DNA from: Peribacillus cavernae
Lineage (GTDB): Bacteria > Bacillota > Bacilli > Bacillales > DSM-1321
Reading direction: 5' to 3'
DNA: 64,000 nt
Assembly (NCBI RefSeq): GCF_003989135.1
Contig: NZ_RYZZ01000037.1
Span: 90,827-154,826 of the forward strand
In this document: one piece after another, positions 56,765 to 63,485 of the stretch
Numbering within the stretch: position 1 is the first letter of the stretch
How the letters are laid out: each line of letters starts with the position of its first letter
Notes under the pieces: model-generated
The model's input: only the letters and a program-made list of their open reading frames with translations
Told to the model about the DNA's origin: nothing
The model's database searches: none
Translations under genes and position numbers: made by a program

Positions 56765-57181
56765 ATGAGCATTCATTCACTTAACGAAGACTGGACCGAT
56801 ATTTATTATTTTTTACATTATGATCATAAAGAAAACCTGACGCACCAAAATATTAGATGTTTGCAAACAATTGAAAAAAACTCGAAAGTTACCGTGCAGG
56901 CTGTAACTAATCGAATGGGCATCTCCCATAATACTGCTTCTGAACATATAAAAAGACTTATACAAAAAGGATATATCAAAAAGTACAAAGGTGAAAAGGA
57001 TAAAAGAGTTGTTTATTTAGAGCTTACCGCCCTGGGTAAAGGTGCATTGGAGAAAAACACTGAACTGGACAAAGAGAAACTCAAAATCATCTTGGAAAAG
57101 CTGAATGAAGAGCAATGTTCCCAGATTTACAATGCATTCGAATTGCTAAAGAAGGCAGCAAAACATGAATTTCCTCGTTAA
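56765..57181 (+). CDS. MarR-family transcriptional regulator
   Basis: 138 aa. Winged helix with VTVQAVTNRMGISHNTASEHIKRLIQKGYIKKYKGEKDKRVVYLELTALGK, the typical MarR recognition helix and wing. AAGGGG lies before ATG. Overlaps the DUF3147 gene by 17 bp. Expected to bind the inverted repeat just upstream and control itself plus the membrane protein. Confidence 0.93.
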   Translation: MSIHSLNEDWTDIYYFLHYDHKENLTHQNIRCLQTIEKNSKVTVQAVTNRMGISHNTASEHIKRLIQKGYIKKYKGEKDKRVVYLELTALGKGALEKNTELDKEKLKIILEKLNEEQCSQIYNAFELLKKAAKHEFPR

Positions 57182-57512
57182 AACGATAATCTCAAGCATC
57201 ATCATAGCCGCCGTGACTCTAATCGCAAAACAATATCCGAAATATGGCGGGATCATTGCCGCTTTGCCGTTAGTAAGTTTATTAAGCCTTTTTTGGCTTT
57301 ATTTACAAGGGGAGCCAACCAAGCATTTAGGGAATTTTCTATTTGGGGTTTTATACGGATTGCCCGGCACCATCATACTCATTCTCATTGTGGCGTTATC
57401 ATTGAAATATTCCCTGCCATTCTTGATGTCGCTTCTCCTTGGGATAAGTGGATGGCTGGTGTTTTTAAAACTGCAGGGAATGATTGTCGAAAAGATTTAC
57501 AAGTATTTCTAA
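57165..57512 (+). CDS. DUF3147 membrane protein
   Basis: 115 aa, four predicted membrane helices, few polar residues. DUF3147 pattern: AKQYPKYGGIIAALPLVSLLSLFWLYLQGEP near the middle. Overlap with the MarR gene points to coupled expression. Often found next to MarR or TetR regulators in Bacillus; the transported compound, if any, is unknown. Confidence 0.88.
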   Translation: MNFLVKTIISSIIIAAVTLIAKQYPKYGGIIAALPLVSLLSLFWLYLQGEPTKHLGNFLFGVLYGLPGTIILILIVALSLKYSLPFLMSLLLGISGWLVFLKLQGMIVEKIYKYF

Positions 57513-57749
57513 TGTATAATTAGATGACTCAAAATTTGAAAATTAAGTTCATACTTTCTGTTCTTGTAGATATATGAAGTATTCAGCTTTTGGGATAAGG
57601 ATAGTCAAGAGACTGCACACCATGAAATCCAGCAAGGCTTTTTGTTAATTCTTTCGCTCATTATTGAATTAGTAAGTAAATTCCCTGCGGCATCCACAAA
57701 ATCCTTCGCATCAATCTTTTTTAAGGAAAAAAAGTTTACCCTTAGCGGG
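57513..57749. other. Intergenic after DUF3147, possible gene decay on the minus strand
   Basis: No intact gene. On the minus strand, from about 57745 down to about 57600, one frame stays open for some 50 codons (RVNFFSLKKIDAKDFVDAAG) without a start. It could be a relic, but no family is recognised. Confidence 0.35.
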
Positions 57750-57790
57750 TTACTATCCAAATCACATCATTTACTATCCAAACTATATAA
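57750..57790. repeat. Two 21-bp TTACTATCCAAA words
   Basis: Units at 57750 and 57771, reading TTACTATCCAAA plus nine variable bases. Same word as the four units at 18815-18896, 39 kb away. Confidence 0.8.
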
Positions 57791-57821
57791 GTTGAATTAA
57801 CCGGTTCCTATTTCGGTTAAA

Positions 57822-58003
57822 GTTTTGGCGTCACTTTTATTGTTTTCGCGTCTTTTTTTCTAGTTTTGTCGTCTCTTTTCTCATTTTGGCGTCTCTTTTA
57901 ACTTTTGTCGTCTGTTTTTCTGTTTTGGCGTCACTTTTATCGTTTTCGCGTCTGTTTTTTAGTTTTGTCGTCTCTCTTTATCGTTTTGTCGTCTCTTGTA
58001 ATT
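57822..58003. repeat. Nine tandem 20-bp GTTTTGnCGTCnCTTTT words
   Basis: Units start at 57822, 57842, 57863, 57883, 57902, 57922, 57942, 57962 and 57983, step 19-21 bp. Consensus is GTTTTGGCGTCTCTTTTATC, with TTTTC-G, TTTTGG and TTTTGT variants in the fixed CGTC context. Units 1, 2, 3 and 6, 7, 8 follow the same order GGCGTCAC / CGCGTCT / GTCGTCTC, so a three-unit block of about 60 bp is itself repeated. Confidence 0.9.
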
Positions 58004-58337
58004 CCAAGTATTGACCGTTTGTGTTAGATGCAATTCTTAATCTCAACTTATATAGTGAATTTATTATCGAAACAAAGGGGGACCTTTCCTGCCACAGTTG
58101 CTGCCTCCTGTTTCGGCTAAGCATATTACTTTGATGTTACATAATATTGTTATATACTTATATTAAGTAACCATCATAAAAAAGGTGACTACGGAATAGG
58201 TTTGAACCAAGCAATATTTCTTTCAGAAAAGGGATATGATGCTCGATATTAAGTAAAGGATATAATAACAAGGGGCTTTTTCGGTTTTTTTACATAATGT
58301 TTTACATTTTTCAAAAGTCAGAAATTAGAGGTGGAAA
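58004..58337. other. Upstream region of the YitT gene, no gene seen
   Basis: A/T-rich. ACATAATGTTTTACATTTTTC just before the gene and TATACTTATATTAAG at about 58152 could hold promoter elements, but none is convincing. Stops in all frames. Confidence 0.4.
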
Positions 58338-59237
58338 ATGCTCAATATTAATCAAAGTCCGGCGGTCTTGACGAAAAAGCAGCATCGACGGCGGTCAAAG
58401 GTGCTGCTTCTGCGAAGGATTTTGCTGATTACTCTGGGAGCTGTGTTAATGTCAGTGGGCCTGGAAATTTTCCTGGTACCGAATCGTGTAATCGACGGAG
58501 GAATTACAGGTATTTCGATTATGATGTCGTCCGTTACAGGGTGGGGAATCGGTGTATTCTTATTCATCCTCAACTTGCCGTTTATCTTTATTGGCTATAA
58601 ACAACTTGGGAAGACCTTTGCCCTCTCAACTCTTTATGGAATTATTGTCCTTTCCATAGCTACCACTTTTTTTCATCCAGTACCGGCTTTTACAGACGAT
58701 TTGCTTTTAGCAACCGTATTTGGCGGGATTGCGATTGGAGTGGGCATAGGTATTGTAATTCGAAATGGCGGTTCGTTGGATGGAACCGAAGTTTTAGCAA
58801 TACTCGCCAATAATAAACTTCCTTTTTCTGTAGGTGAAATCATCATGTTCCTCAATATTTTTATTCTGGGAAGTGCCGGATTTGTCTTTTCCTGGGATCG
58901 GGCGATGTATTCACTTATTGCGTACTATATTGCCTTTAAAACTATCGATGTGACGATTACCGGTTTGGAAGAGTCGAAATCTGTTTGGATCATCAGTGAC
59001 CAATTTCAGGAAATTGGCGATGCAATTCTTAACCGCCTTGGCCGTGGAGTGACCTATTTAAATGGAGAAGGGGCTTTTTCGGGAGATGAAAAAAAAGTCA
59101 TTTTTTGTGTCATCACCCGGCTGGAGGAAGCCAAATTAAAGGATATTATTGATGAGGCAGATCCCAATGCCTTTCTATCGATCGCTGATATTGCAGAGGT
59201 GAAGGGCGGGCGTTTTAAGAAGAAAGGGATTCATTAA
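58338..59237 (+). CDS. YitT family membrane protein
   Basis: 299 aa. N-terminal part (about 25-200) has five to six membrane helices with LFLVPNRVIDGGITGISIMMS-like and NGGSLDGTEVLAI motifs (YitT/DUF161). The C-terminal 80 residues form a soluble DUF2179 domain (GRGVTYLNGEGAFSGDEKKVIFCVITRLE). Bacillus has several paralogues (YitT, YpjC, YqfU, YvjA, YxkD); function unknown, possibly a transporter. RBS AGAGGTGG before ATG. Confidence 0.93.
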   Translation: MLNINQSPAVLTKKQHRRRSKVLLLRRILLITLGAVLMSVGLEIFLVPNRVIDGGITGISIMMSSVTGWGIGVFLFILNLPFIFIGYKQLGKTFALSTLYGIIVLSIATTFFHPVPAFTDDLLLATVFGGIAIGVGIGIVIRNGGSLDGTEVLAILANNKLPFSVGEIIMFLNIFILGSAGFVFSWDRAMYSLIAYYIAFKTIDVTITGLEESKSVWIISDQFQEIGDAILNRLGRGVTYLNGEGAFSGDEKKVIFCVITRLEEAKLKDIIDEADPNAFLSIADIAEVKGGRFKKKGIH

Positions 59238-59238
59238 A

Positions 59239-59260
59239 GAGGCCGGCAAATGTCGGCCTT
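59239..59260. terminator. Terminator between convergent YitT and sortase genes
   Basis: AGGCCG / CGGCCT stem with an 8-nt loop, T-rich on the + side (TTCTTCTATTT). Confidence 0.75.
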
Positions 59261-59277
59261 CTTCTATTTATAATGTG

Positions 59278-60246
59278 TTATTCAGGCGGCAGAGTCATCT
59301 CTGAAGGCTTCGATTCTTGGCCATAGAGATCTACTGCCGTTACATAAAACTCATTTTCAAGTGCTTTTGGATCGGTATAGCTTTTCCGCTCCAGCGCTGA
59401 AATGCTGCCTACTTGCTTAAATGTTCCGTCTTGCTCTTTCTTGTAAACACGATACCCAATGATCGTATCGTCTCTTACAGCATGCCATGTTAGAAAGGTC
59501 CCACTGACCGCTAAATGAGAAGGCAGTTTTGGGGAATCTAGGATTTTTTCAGGTTTTTGCTGGTCTTCTCTTAGTTCTGAATAAACGACCAGGCGTTCTT
59601 CATGACTGCCTCTGGAACGATTGAACTCACCGGTGCATGTAATCAAATTAAGTCTTTGAGAGTCCCGATTACCAAAGATTTCTTTGATCGGAGCATCATT
59701 ATAAGGATAACTCGCTTTTTTCTGTACAACAAAGACCTTCTTGTTTCCATTCTTGTCAGAAACGATAATTTCATCCCCGGCCTCTAAATCTTTCAATTTA
59801 TAAAAGACGGCAGGCCCTGTTTTATTGTCAACGTGGCCCGCGAAGACAGAGCTCCCTATTTCCCCAGGCAACGTTCCTGGTTCAAACCAGCCCACCTTTT
59901 TATCATCTTTTGGGACGTCCATTTGGCCATTTTCGAGCACTCCAACTTGTTCGATTGAAGTTGTTACCTTGATTTCAGGGATTTCTATCGTCTGGGGGAC
60001 GATTCCTTTACTTTTTTTCATTGCTTCTCTTTCAAGTTCCATCCGTTTCTTCTCAAATGAAACCGCTTCTTTTTCTGAGAGTGCAAATTCTTTAAAAATT
60101 GGATCCTTTGAGGCTTTTACTTGAATTTGCTCTGTCTTGGTTTGCGTCTCACTTGGACTCACCTTATTTTCCAAAGGCAAGGTCTGGCATCCGGAGAGGA
60201 GTATACTTACTAAGCCTGCTAGTAGTATCGAACGTACCTGTTTCAT
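59278..60246 (-). CDS. Class F sortase with lipoprotein signal and C-terminal fibronectin III domain
   Basis: 322 aa. Signal peptide with lipobox LLSGC (C20) suggests a lipid anchor instead of the usual membrane helix. A coiled linker spans about 45-80. The sortase barrel at about 85-225 has IPEIKV, VGWFEPGTLPGEIGSSVFAGHVD, and the catalytic triad H138, C204 (LITCTG) and R218 (EERLVVYS). Residues 240-322 form a fibronectin III-like domain (LTWHAVRDDTIIGYRVYKK, YVTAVDLYGQES), an unusual addition. It follows the gene of an MPKTG protein, its likely substrate. The usual class F cut is between T and G. Confidence 0.9.
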   Translation of the reverse strand: MKQVRSILLAGLVSILLSGCQTLPLENKVSPSETQTKTEQIQVKASKDPIFKEFALSEKEAVSFEKKRMELEREAMKKSKGIVPQTIEIPEIKVTTSIEQVGVLENGQMDVPKDDKKVGWFEPGTLPGEIGSSVFAGHVDNKTGPAVFYKLKDLEAGDEIIVSDKNGNKKVFVVQKKASYPYNDAPIKEIFGNRDSQRLNLITCTGEFNRSRGSHEERLVVYSELREDQQKPEKILDSPKLPSHLAVSGTFLTWHAVRDDTIIGYRVYKKEQDGTFKQVGSISALERKSYTDPKALENEFYVTAVDLYGQESKPSEMTLPPE

Positions 60247-60286
60247 CGTCTGTCACCTCATTTCTAGTGAAGTCGCCTTATTTAAA

Positions 60287-60314
60287 AAGAAGAGAGGGGC
60301 AAACCTCTCTTCTT
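60287..60314 (-). terminator. Terminator/attenuator between substrate and sortase genes
   Basis: Perfect 11-bp stem AAGAAGAGAGG / CCTCTCTTCTT with a 6-nt loop and TTTTT on the minus strand. It lies in the 93-bp gap, so the sortase is probably made by readthrough at a lower level than the substrate. No separate promoter was recognised. Confidence 0.85.
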
Positions 60315-60339
60315 GCAGTATACCACCTTGATCTAAAAT

Positions 60340-61677
60340 CTACTGTTCACGTGTCATTTTTCTTCTAACAATGAAAGCAGAGGCAATTGCAGCGATAGCT
60401 CCAAAAGTGACAACCATCATTTCTGTAGTGCTGGTGCTGTCACTTGTACCGCCCATACCTGTTTTAGGCATTTCTTCCGGCATAGTTGTGCCAGCAAATT
60501 TGTCCGGCATCTGTTTAACGATCGCATCTCCTAATGCAAGTCCAATACCAAACATGGTCTTGTAGCCTTCACGGAAGTTCTGATACTCGGCATCATAGTC
60601 ACCTGCTACATAGCTGTCAAACGTTTTCATAACCTGCTCTTCATGAGTTTTAACAGCTGCAGTTGCGTCTGCTGCAGGAAGGTTTTCCTCTGTGGCGGCT
60701 CCAAGGAATCCACCAAAGTCTTCTGCAAATTGGTTAAATCGTTCTTCCACTTGGGCTCTTGCATCTTCATCCTTGTTTTTAACCGCCTGCACTAAATCGC
60801 TTTGGGCAGCGATGTGATCTGTCTGCCAGATTTTTTCAAACTGGGCAGCGCCTTCATCTCCGTAAATAGAAGCAACCGCACCTTTAAACTCTGCCGTGTT
60901 GGCATTCTCAGCCCAGCTTACAAAGTCAAAGTCTTTCGCCCCATCGTATTCCTTTGCCATACCCATTGTCGCTAATGCAAAGTGTTCACCGGCCAGGCTG
61001 TTTAGAGTGGAACGCAAGTCAGCCGCCGCTGTGTCAGACTTTGTATCATTAAATTTCTCCGGCATTTGCGTGGTGATGGCGCCGGAAAGGGCTTTACTAA
61101 TTACAAACATATGTTTATAGCCTTCGCGGTACGTTTCATACGCTTCTTTGTAGTCACCCTCTACATAAGCATCAAATGTATCTTGCACCTGGTCTTCATG
61201 TACTCTTACTGCTTTTGCCGCTGCTTCAGTAGGCAGCTTGCCTTCTGTGGCTGTGCCAAGGAATTCCGAGAATTCTTTAACGAACTGATCCACTTCCTGT
61301 TCTGCCGCTTTTCGTGCTTCAGGGTCATCTTCCTTCGTTGCCTTTACCAAATCTTCTGTGTAATTATTGTGCTCCCTGAAAATCTTTTCAAATTGTGCAG
61401 CACCTTCGTCTCCATAAATAGAAGCAATGGCAGGTTCCATATCAACCGCATTTTGGTCTAAAGCTTTTGCAGCCGCTTCCCAATTCTTTGATCCGTCATA
61501 CATGGTAGTCATAGAGGAAACAGCCAGTACAAAATGCTCTGATAAAAGTTGATCTAAAGCTGCCCTTAAATCTGCAGCTGGCGTTTCCGCTGTAGCCTTT
61601 GGCTCCGCCGCTGACGACATGGTTGGGAATAACAGTGATAAACCTAGAACGGGTGCTATAAACTTTTTCATTTTCAT
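60340..61677 (-). CDS. Secreted two-module surface protein with MPKTG sorting signal
   Basis: 445 aa from ATG 61677, after GGAGAG. Signal peptide 1-24 (Ala-x-Ala-like end). Two homologous helical modules, about 36-207 and 218-393, share EHFxLA, YDGxK, ASIYGDEGAAQFEKI, HE(D/E)QV, TFD(A/S)YV and REGYK(H/T)MF. Histidines align at H48/H232, H103/H288 and H160/H345, with Glu next to the first and last. The C-terminus has MPKTG (403-407), a membrane helix (419-437) and RRK, a cell-wall sorting signal. I do not recognise a named domain. The His/Glu set suggests a metal-binding helical bundle (inference). Confidence 0.85.
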   Translation of the reverse strand: MKMKKFIAPVLGLSLLFPTMSSAAEPKATAETPAADLRAALDQLLSEHFVLAVSSMTTMYDGSKNWEAAAKALDQNAVDMEPAIASIYGDEGAAQFEKIFREHNNYTEDLVKATKEDDPEARKAAEQEVDQFVKEFSEFLGTATEGKLPTEAAAKAVRVHEDQVQDTFDAYVEGDYKEAYETYREGYKHMFVISKALSGAITTQMPEKFNDTKSDTAAADLRSTLNSLAGEHFALATMGMAKEYDGAKDFDFVSWAENANTAEFKGAVASIYGDEGAAQFEKIWQTDHIAAQSDLVQAVKNKDEDARAQVEERFNQFAEDFGGFLGAATEENLPAADATAAVKTHEEQVMKTFDSYVAGDYDAEYQNFREGYKTMFGIGLALGDAIVKQMPDKFAGTTMPEEMPKTGMGGTSDSTSTTEMMVVTFGAIAAIASAFIVRRKMTREQ

Positions 61678-61714
61678 TGTTTCCACTCTCCTCAAAATTT
61701 TTCTCTCTACTTAC

Positions 61715-61830
61715 ATAACGAACAGGAAGTTCATTTGGATCATTTTTTTTGTTCTTTTTTTCTTTTGTTCTCTTTCAAATGACTTTGCTGCTTTCATAAG
61801 GAATAACGCCGCAAAGTTTTACATGGATCA
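61715..61830 (-). promoter_or_regulatory. Two tandem ECF-type promoters upstream of the surface protein gene
   Basis: On the minus strand TGATCC (61830-61825) and CGTTAT (61808-61803) form one site. TGATCC (61742-61737) and CGTTAT (61720-61715) form the second. Both have a 16-nt spacer and A after TGATCC. CGTT-type -10 elements and this spacing are typical of ECF sigma factors. The proximal -10 is 37 bp from the start codon. The ECF gene is 1 kb upstream. Confidence 0.7.
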
Positions 61831-61860
61831 CTAATTTTTAAAAAAATCTCAAAAAAGAAA

Positions 61861-61884
61861 GGCAGAGAGTGAATTCTCTCTGCC
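61861..61884. terminator. Terminator after the sigma/anti-sigma pair
   Basis: Perfect 9-bp stem GGCAGAGAG / CTCTCTGCC with loop TGAATT. A-rich on the left and T-rich on the right, so it functions on both strands. It separates the sigma/anti-sigma transcript from the surface-protein transcript. Confidence 0.88.
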
Positions 61885-61890
61885 TTTTGT

Positions 61891-62637
61891 CTATAACGCA
61901 CTGCTTAATAAAATTTCTCCCTTTGGAGTTTTACTGTCATTCGAAGGCTCGAGTGTAATGGCAACGGTATCCCATTGATGTTCACCTGGATGATTGATAC
62001 CATACGTAACTGCCCCCTGGCCTTCACTGCCTGGAACAAACGTACCGGCTCTGTATGGCTTCCCTTTTTCTAAAAGCCATACTTGGTATACTTGTGAACC
62101 TGTTACATTCTTTAAATTATCGGCTTGCACCACCAGCTCAGTTTTCCCATCCTTGTTAATCAACATCGCCGTTCCATTCACTTGTTGATTTTTTGAAGGC
62201 TGTAAACTGACCGTCTTTTCAAATTTATCGATAGTTACCTTACTTTCTTGAACCGTATCGTTCTCATTATCTTTAGATAACAGAGCATAAGCGTTACCGA
62301 CCAAAGAAAGGAATAACGAAGCTGCAAGAAGGGGCTTAAGCCATCTATTCTTTCTCTCACTTTCCGGACGATATGCTGGTTTTTGCTCGGGAATCTCTGT
62401 TTCAACCATCTCCTGCTTTTCCTGAAAAACATTGGCCAGGATGCGGTCTTTCATGTCACTCGGAGGATCAACCGGTTCTGAAGCAAAGGGGAGATTTTCC
62501 GTCAACATTCTAAGTTCAGTCAATTCTTTGCGGCAGTCTTCACATTCTAAAAGATGTTGTTCAAATTTTCTGTGGGAGATATCATCCAATTGGCCGTTGA
62601 AATAATCAACAAGCAAATCGCACTGATTATTATTCAT
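61891..62637 (-). CDS. RskA-like anti-sigma factor with zinc-binding (ZAS) domain
   Basis: 248 aa. N-terminal anti-sigma domain with HX3CX2C at H28, C32, C35 (FEQHLLECEDCRKEL). Single membrane helix at about 99-120. Extracytoplasmic RskA-type C-terminal domain (SLQPSKNQQVNGTAML, VYQVWLLEKGKPYRAGTF, TVAITLEPSNDSKTPKGEILLS). ATG directly follows the sigma gene stop (TAGATG), so it is translationally coupled. It should hold the sigma factor at the membrane until a signal triggers proteolysis. Confidence 0.94.
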   Translation of the reverse strand: MNNNQCDLLVDYFNGQLDDISHRKFEQHLLECEDCRKELTELRMLTENLPFASEPVDPPSDMKDRILANVFQEKQEMVETEIPEQKPAYRPESERKNRWLKPLLAASLFLSLVGNAYALLSKDNENDTVQESKVTIDKFEKTVSLQPSKNQQVNGTAMLINKDGKTELVVQADNLKNVTGSQVYQVWLLEKGKPYRAGTFVPGSEGQGAVTYGINHPGEHQWDTVAITLEPSNDSKTPKGEILLSSAL

Positions 62638-63192
62638 CTACTTTCCCCCCTTTACGTTAGTTTGCGGAACCATTTTCTTTAAGTGTTTTAGAGCCAATCG
62701 AATTCTTCCTTTGACAGTGCCTAACGGTATGTCAAATTCATCTGCAATATGTTGCTGTGATAACCCTTTAAAGTAAAATAAATCCACCATCTTCTGCTGT
62801 TCTGCACCTAATTCTGAGATTGCCTGCCTCAGCATAGAGCCTTCTTCTTTCCACTCCACAAGGTTCTCCACACTTGGATTTTCACTGGGGATTTCCCCAT
62901 ATTCAAAATCTGAAGGAATTTCCTTTCTTTTTCTCAACTGATCGATGCTTGTATTGCGTGTCATCGTCATGAGCCAGCTGGAGAACTTTCCTTTTGATGC
63001 ACTGTAAATCCCTTTTTTCGTCCAAAGTTTAATAAAGACCTCTTGGACAACCTCTTCCGCCAATTCCTTCTGACCTGTAATTTTATAGGAGAGTGAAAAT
63101 AACAGCTTTTCATACCGATCGTATATTTTCTCAAGTGCCTGTTTTTCACCAAGGTGCACTTGTTCGTAAAGTTCTGCATCTGTATCGTTCAT
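62638..63192 (-). CDS. ECF RNA polymerase sigma factor (SigK/RskA type)
   Basis: 184 aa from ATG 63192, which follows AAAGGGG. Region 2: LEKIYDRYEKLLFSLSYKITGQKELAEEVVQEVFIKLWTKK and SSWLMTMTRNTSIDQLRKRK. Region 4: EQQKMVDLFYFKGLSQQHIADEFDIPLGTVKGRIRLALKHLKK. It lacks regions 1 and 3, as all ECF factors do. The pair with an RskA-like anti-sigma matches the ECF19-like group. No copy of the TGATCC/CGTTAT promoter was found upstream of it, so autoregulation is not evident. Confidence 0.95.
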   Translation of the reverse strand: MNDTDAELYEQVHLGEKQALEKIYDRYEKLLFSLSYKITGQKELAEEVVQEVFIKLWTKKGIYSASKGKFSSWLMTMTRNTSIDQLRKRKEIPSDFEYGEIPSENPSVENLVEWKEEGSMLRQAISELGAEQQKMVDLFYFKGLSQQHIADEFDIPLGTVKGRIRLALKHLKKMVPQTNVKGGK

Positions 63193-63485
63193 ATGAGTCC
63201 CCTTTCTGGCATGGTCCATATTGATTATACCAATGAAGCAAGCAAGCGACCATATTTGTCTGAGAAATCCTGTTAGAATGCACCTATAAGATATACGATT
63301 AAAACGGCGTTTTGGATGACTTAATTTTGATTTATATACTCTTTATTTCAGAAAACTGAATTGTTTGAACTAAAAAGGAGCAGGGTAAAAGGGGGTTTGT
63401 GTAGCAATGGAACCAAATCACGCAATAAGCATTAGCTGACATTAGGAATCCTATATCCTTTTAAGTAATAGGATTCCGGTCCTAT
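63193..63485. other. Upstream region of the ECF gene
   Basis: No gene. On the minus strand an extended -10 (TTGGTATAAT) lies about 30 bp before the sigma start, with no good -35. A hairpin GGAATCCTAT / ATAGGATTCC (63445-63477) stands next to the Tn3 relic and has no T-run. Confidence 0.45.

Noticed and set aside
57600..57749. Minus-strand open frame of about 50 codons as a gene
   Set aside because: No start codon or ribosome binding site and no recognised family; mentioned only as possible decay.
57822..58003. 20-bp words as a CRISPR or minisatellite inside a gene
   Set aside because: No spacers, step is 19-21 bp so frames are not kept, and no start or ribosome binding site is present.
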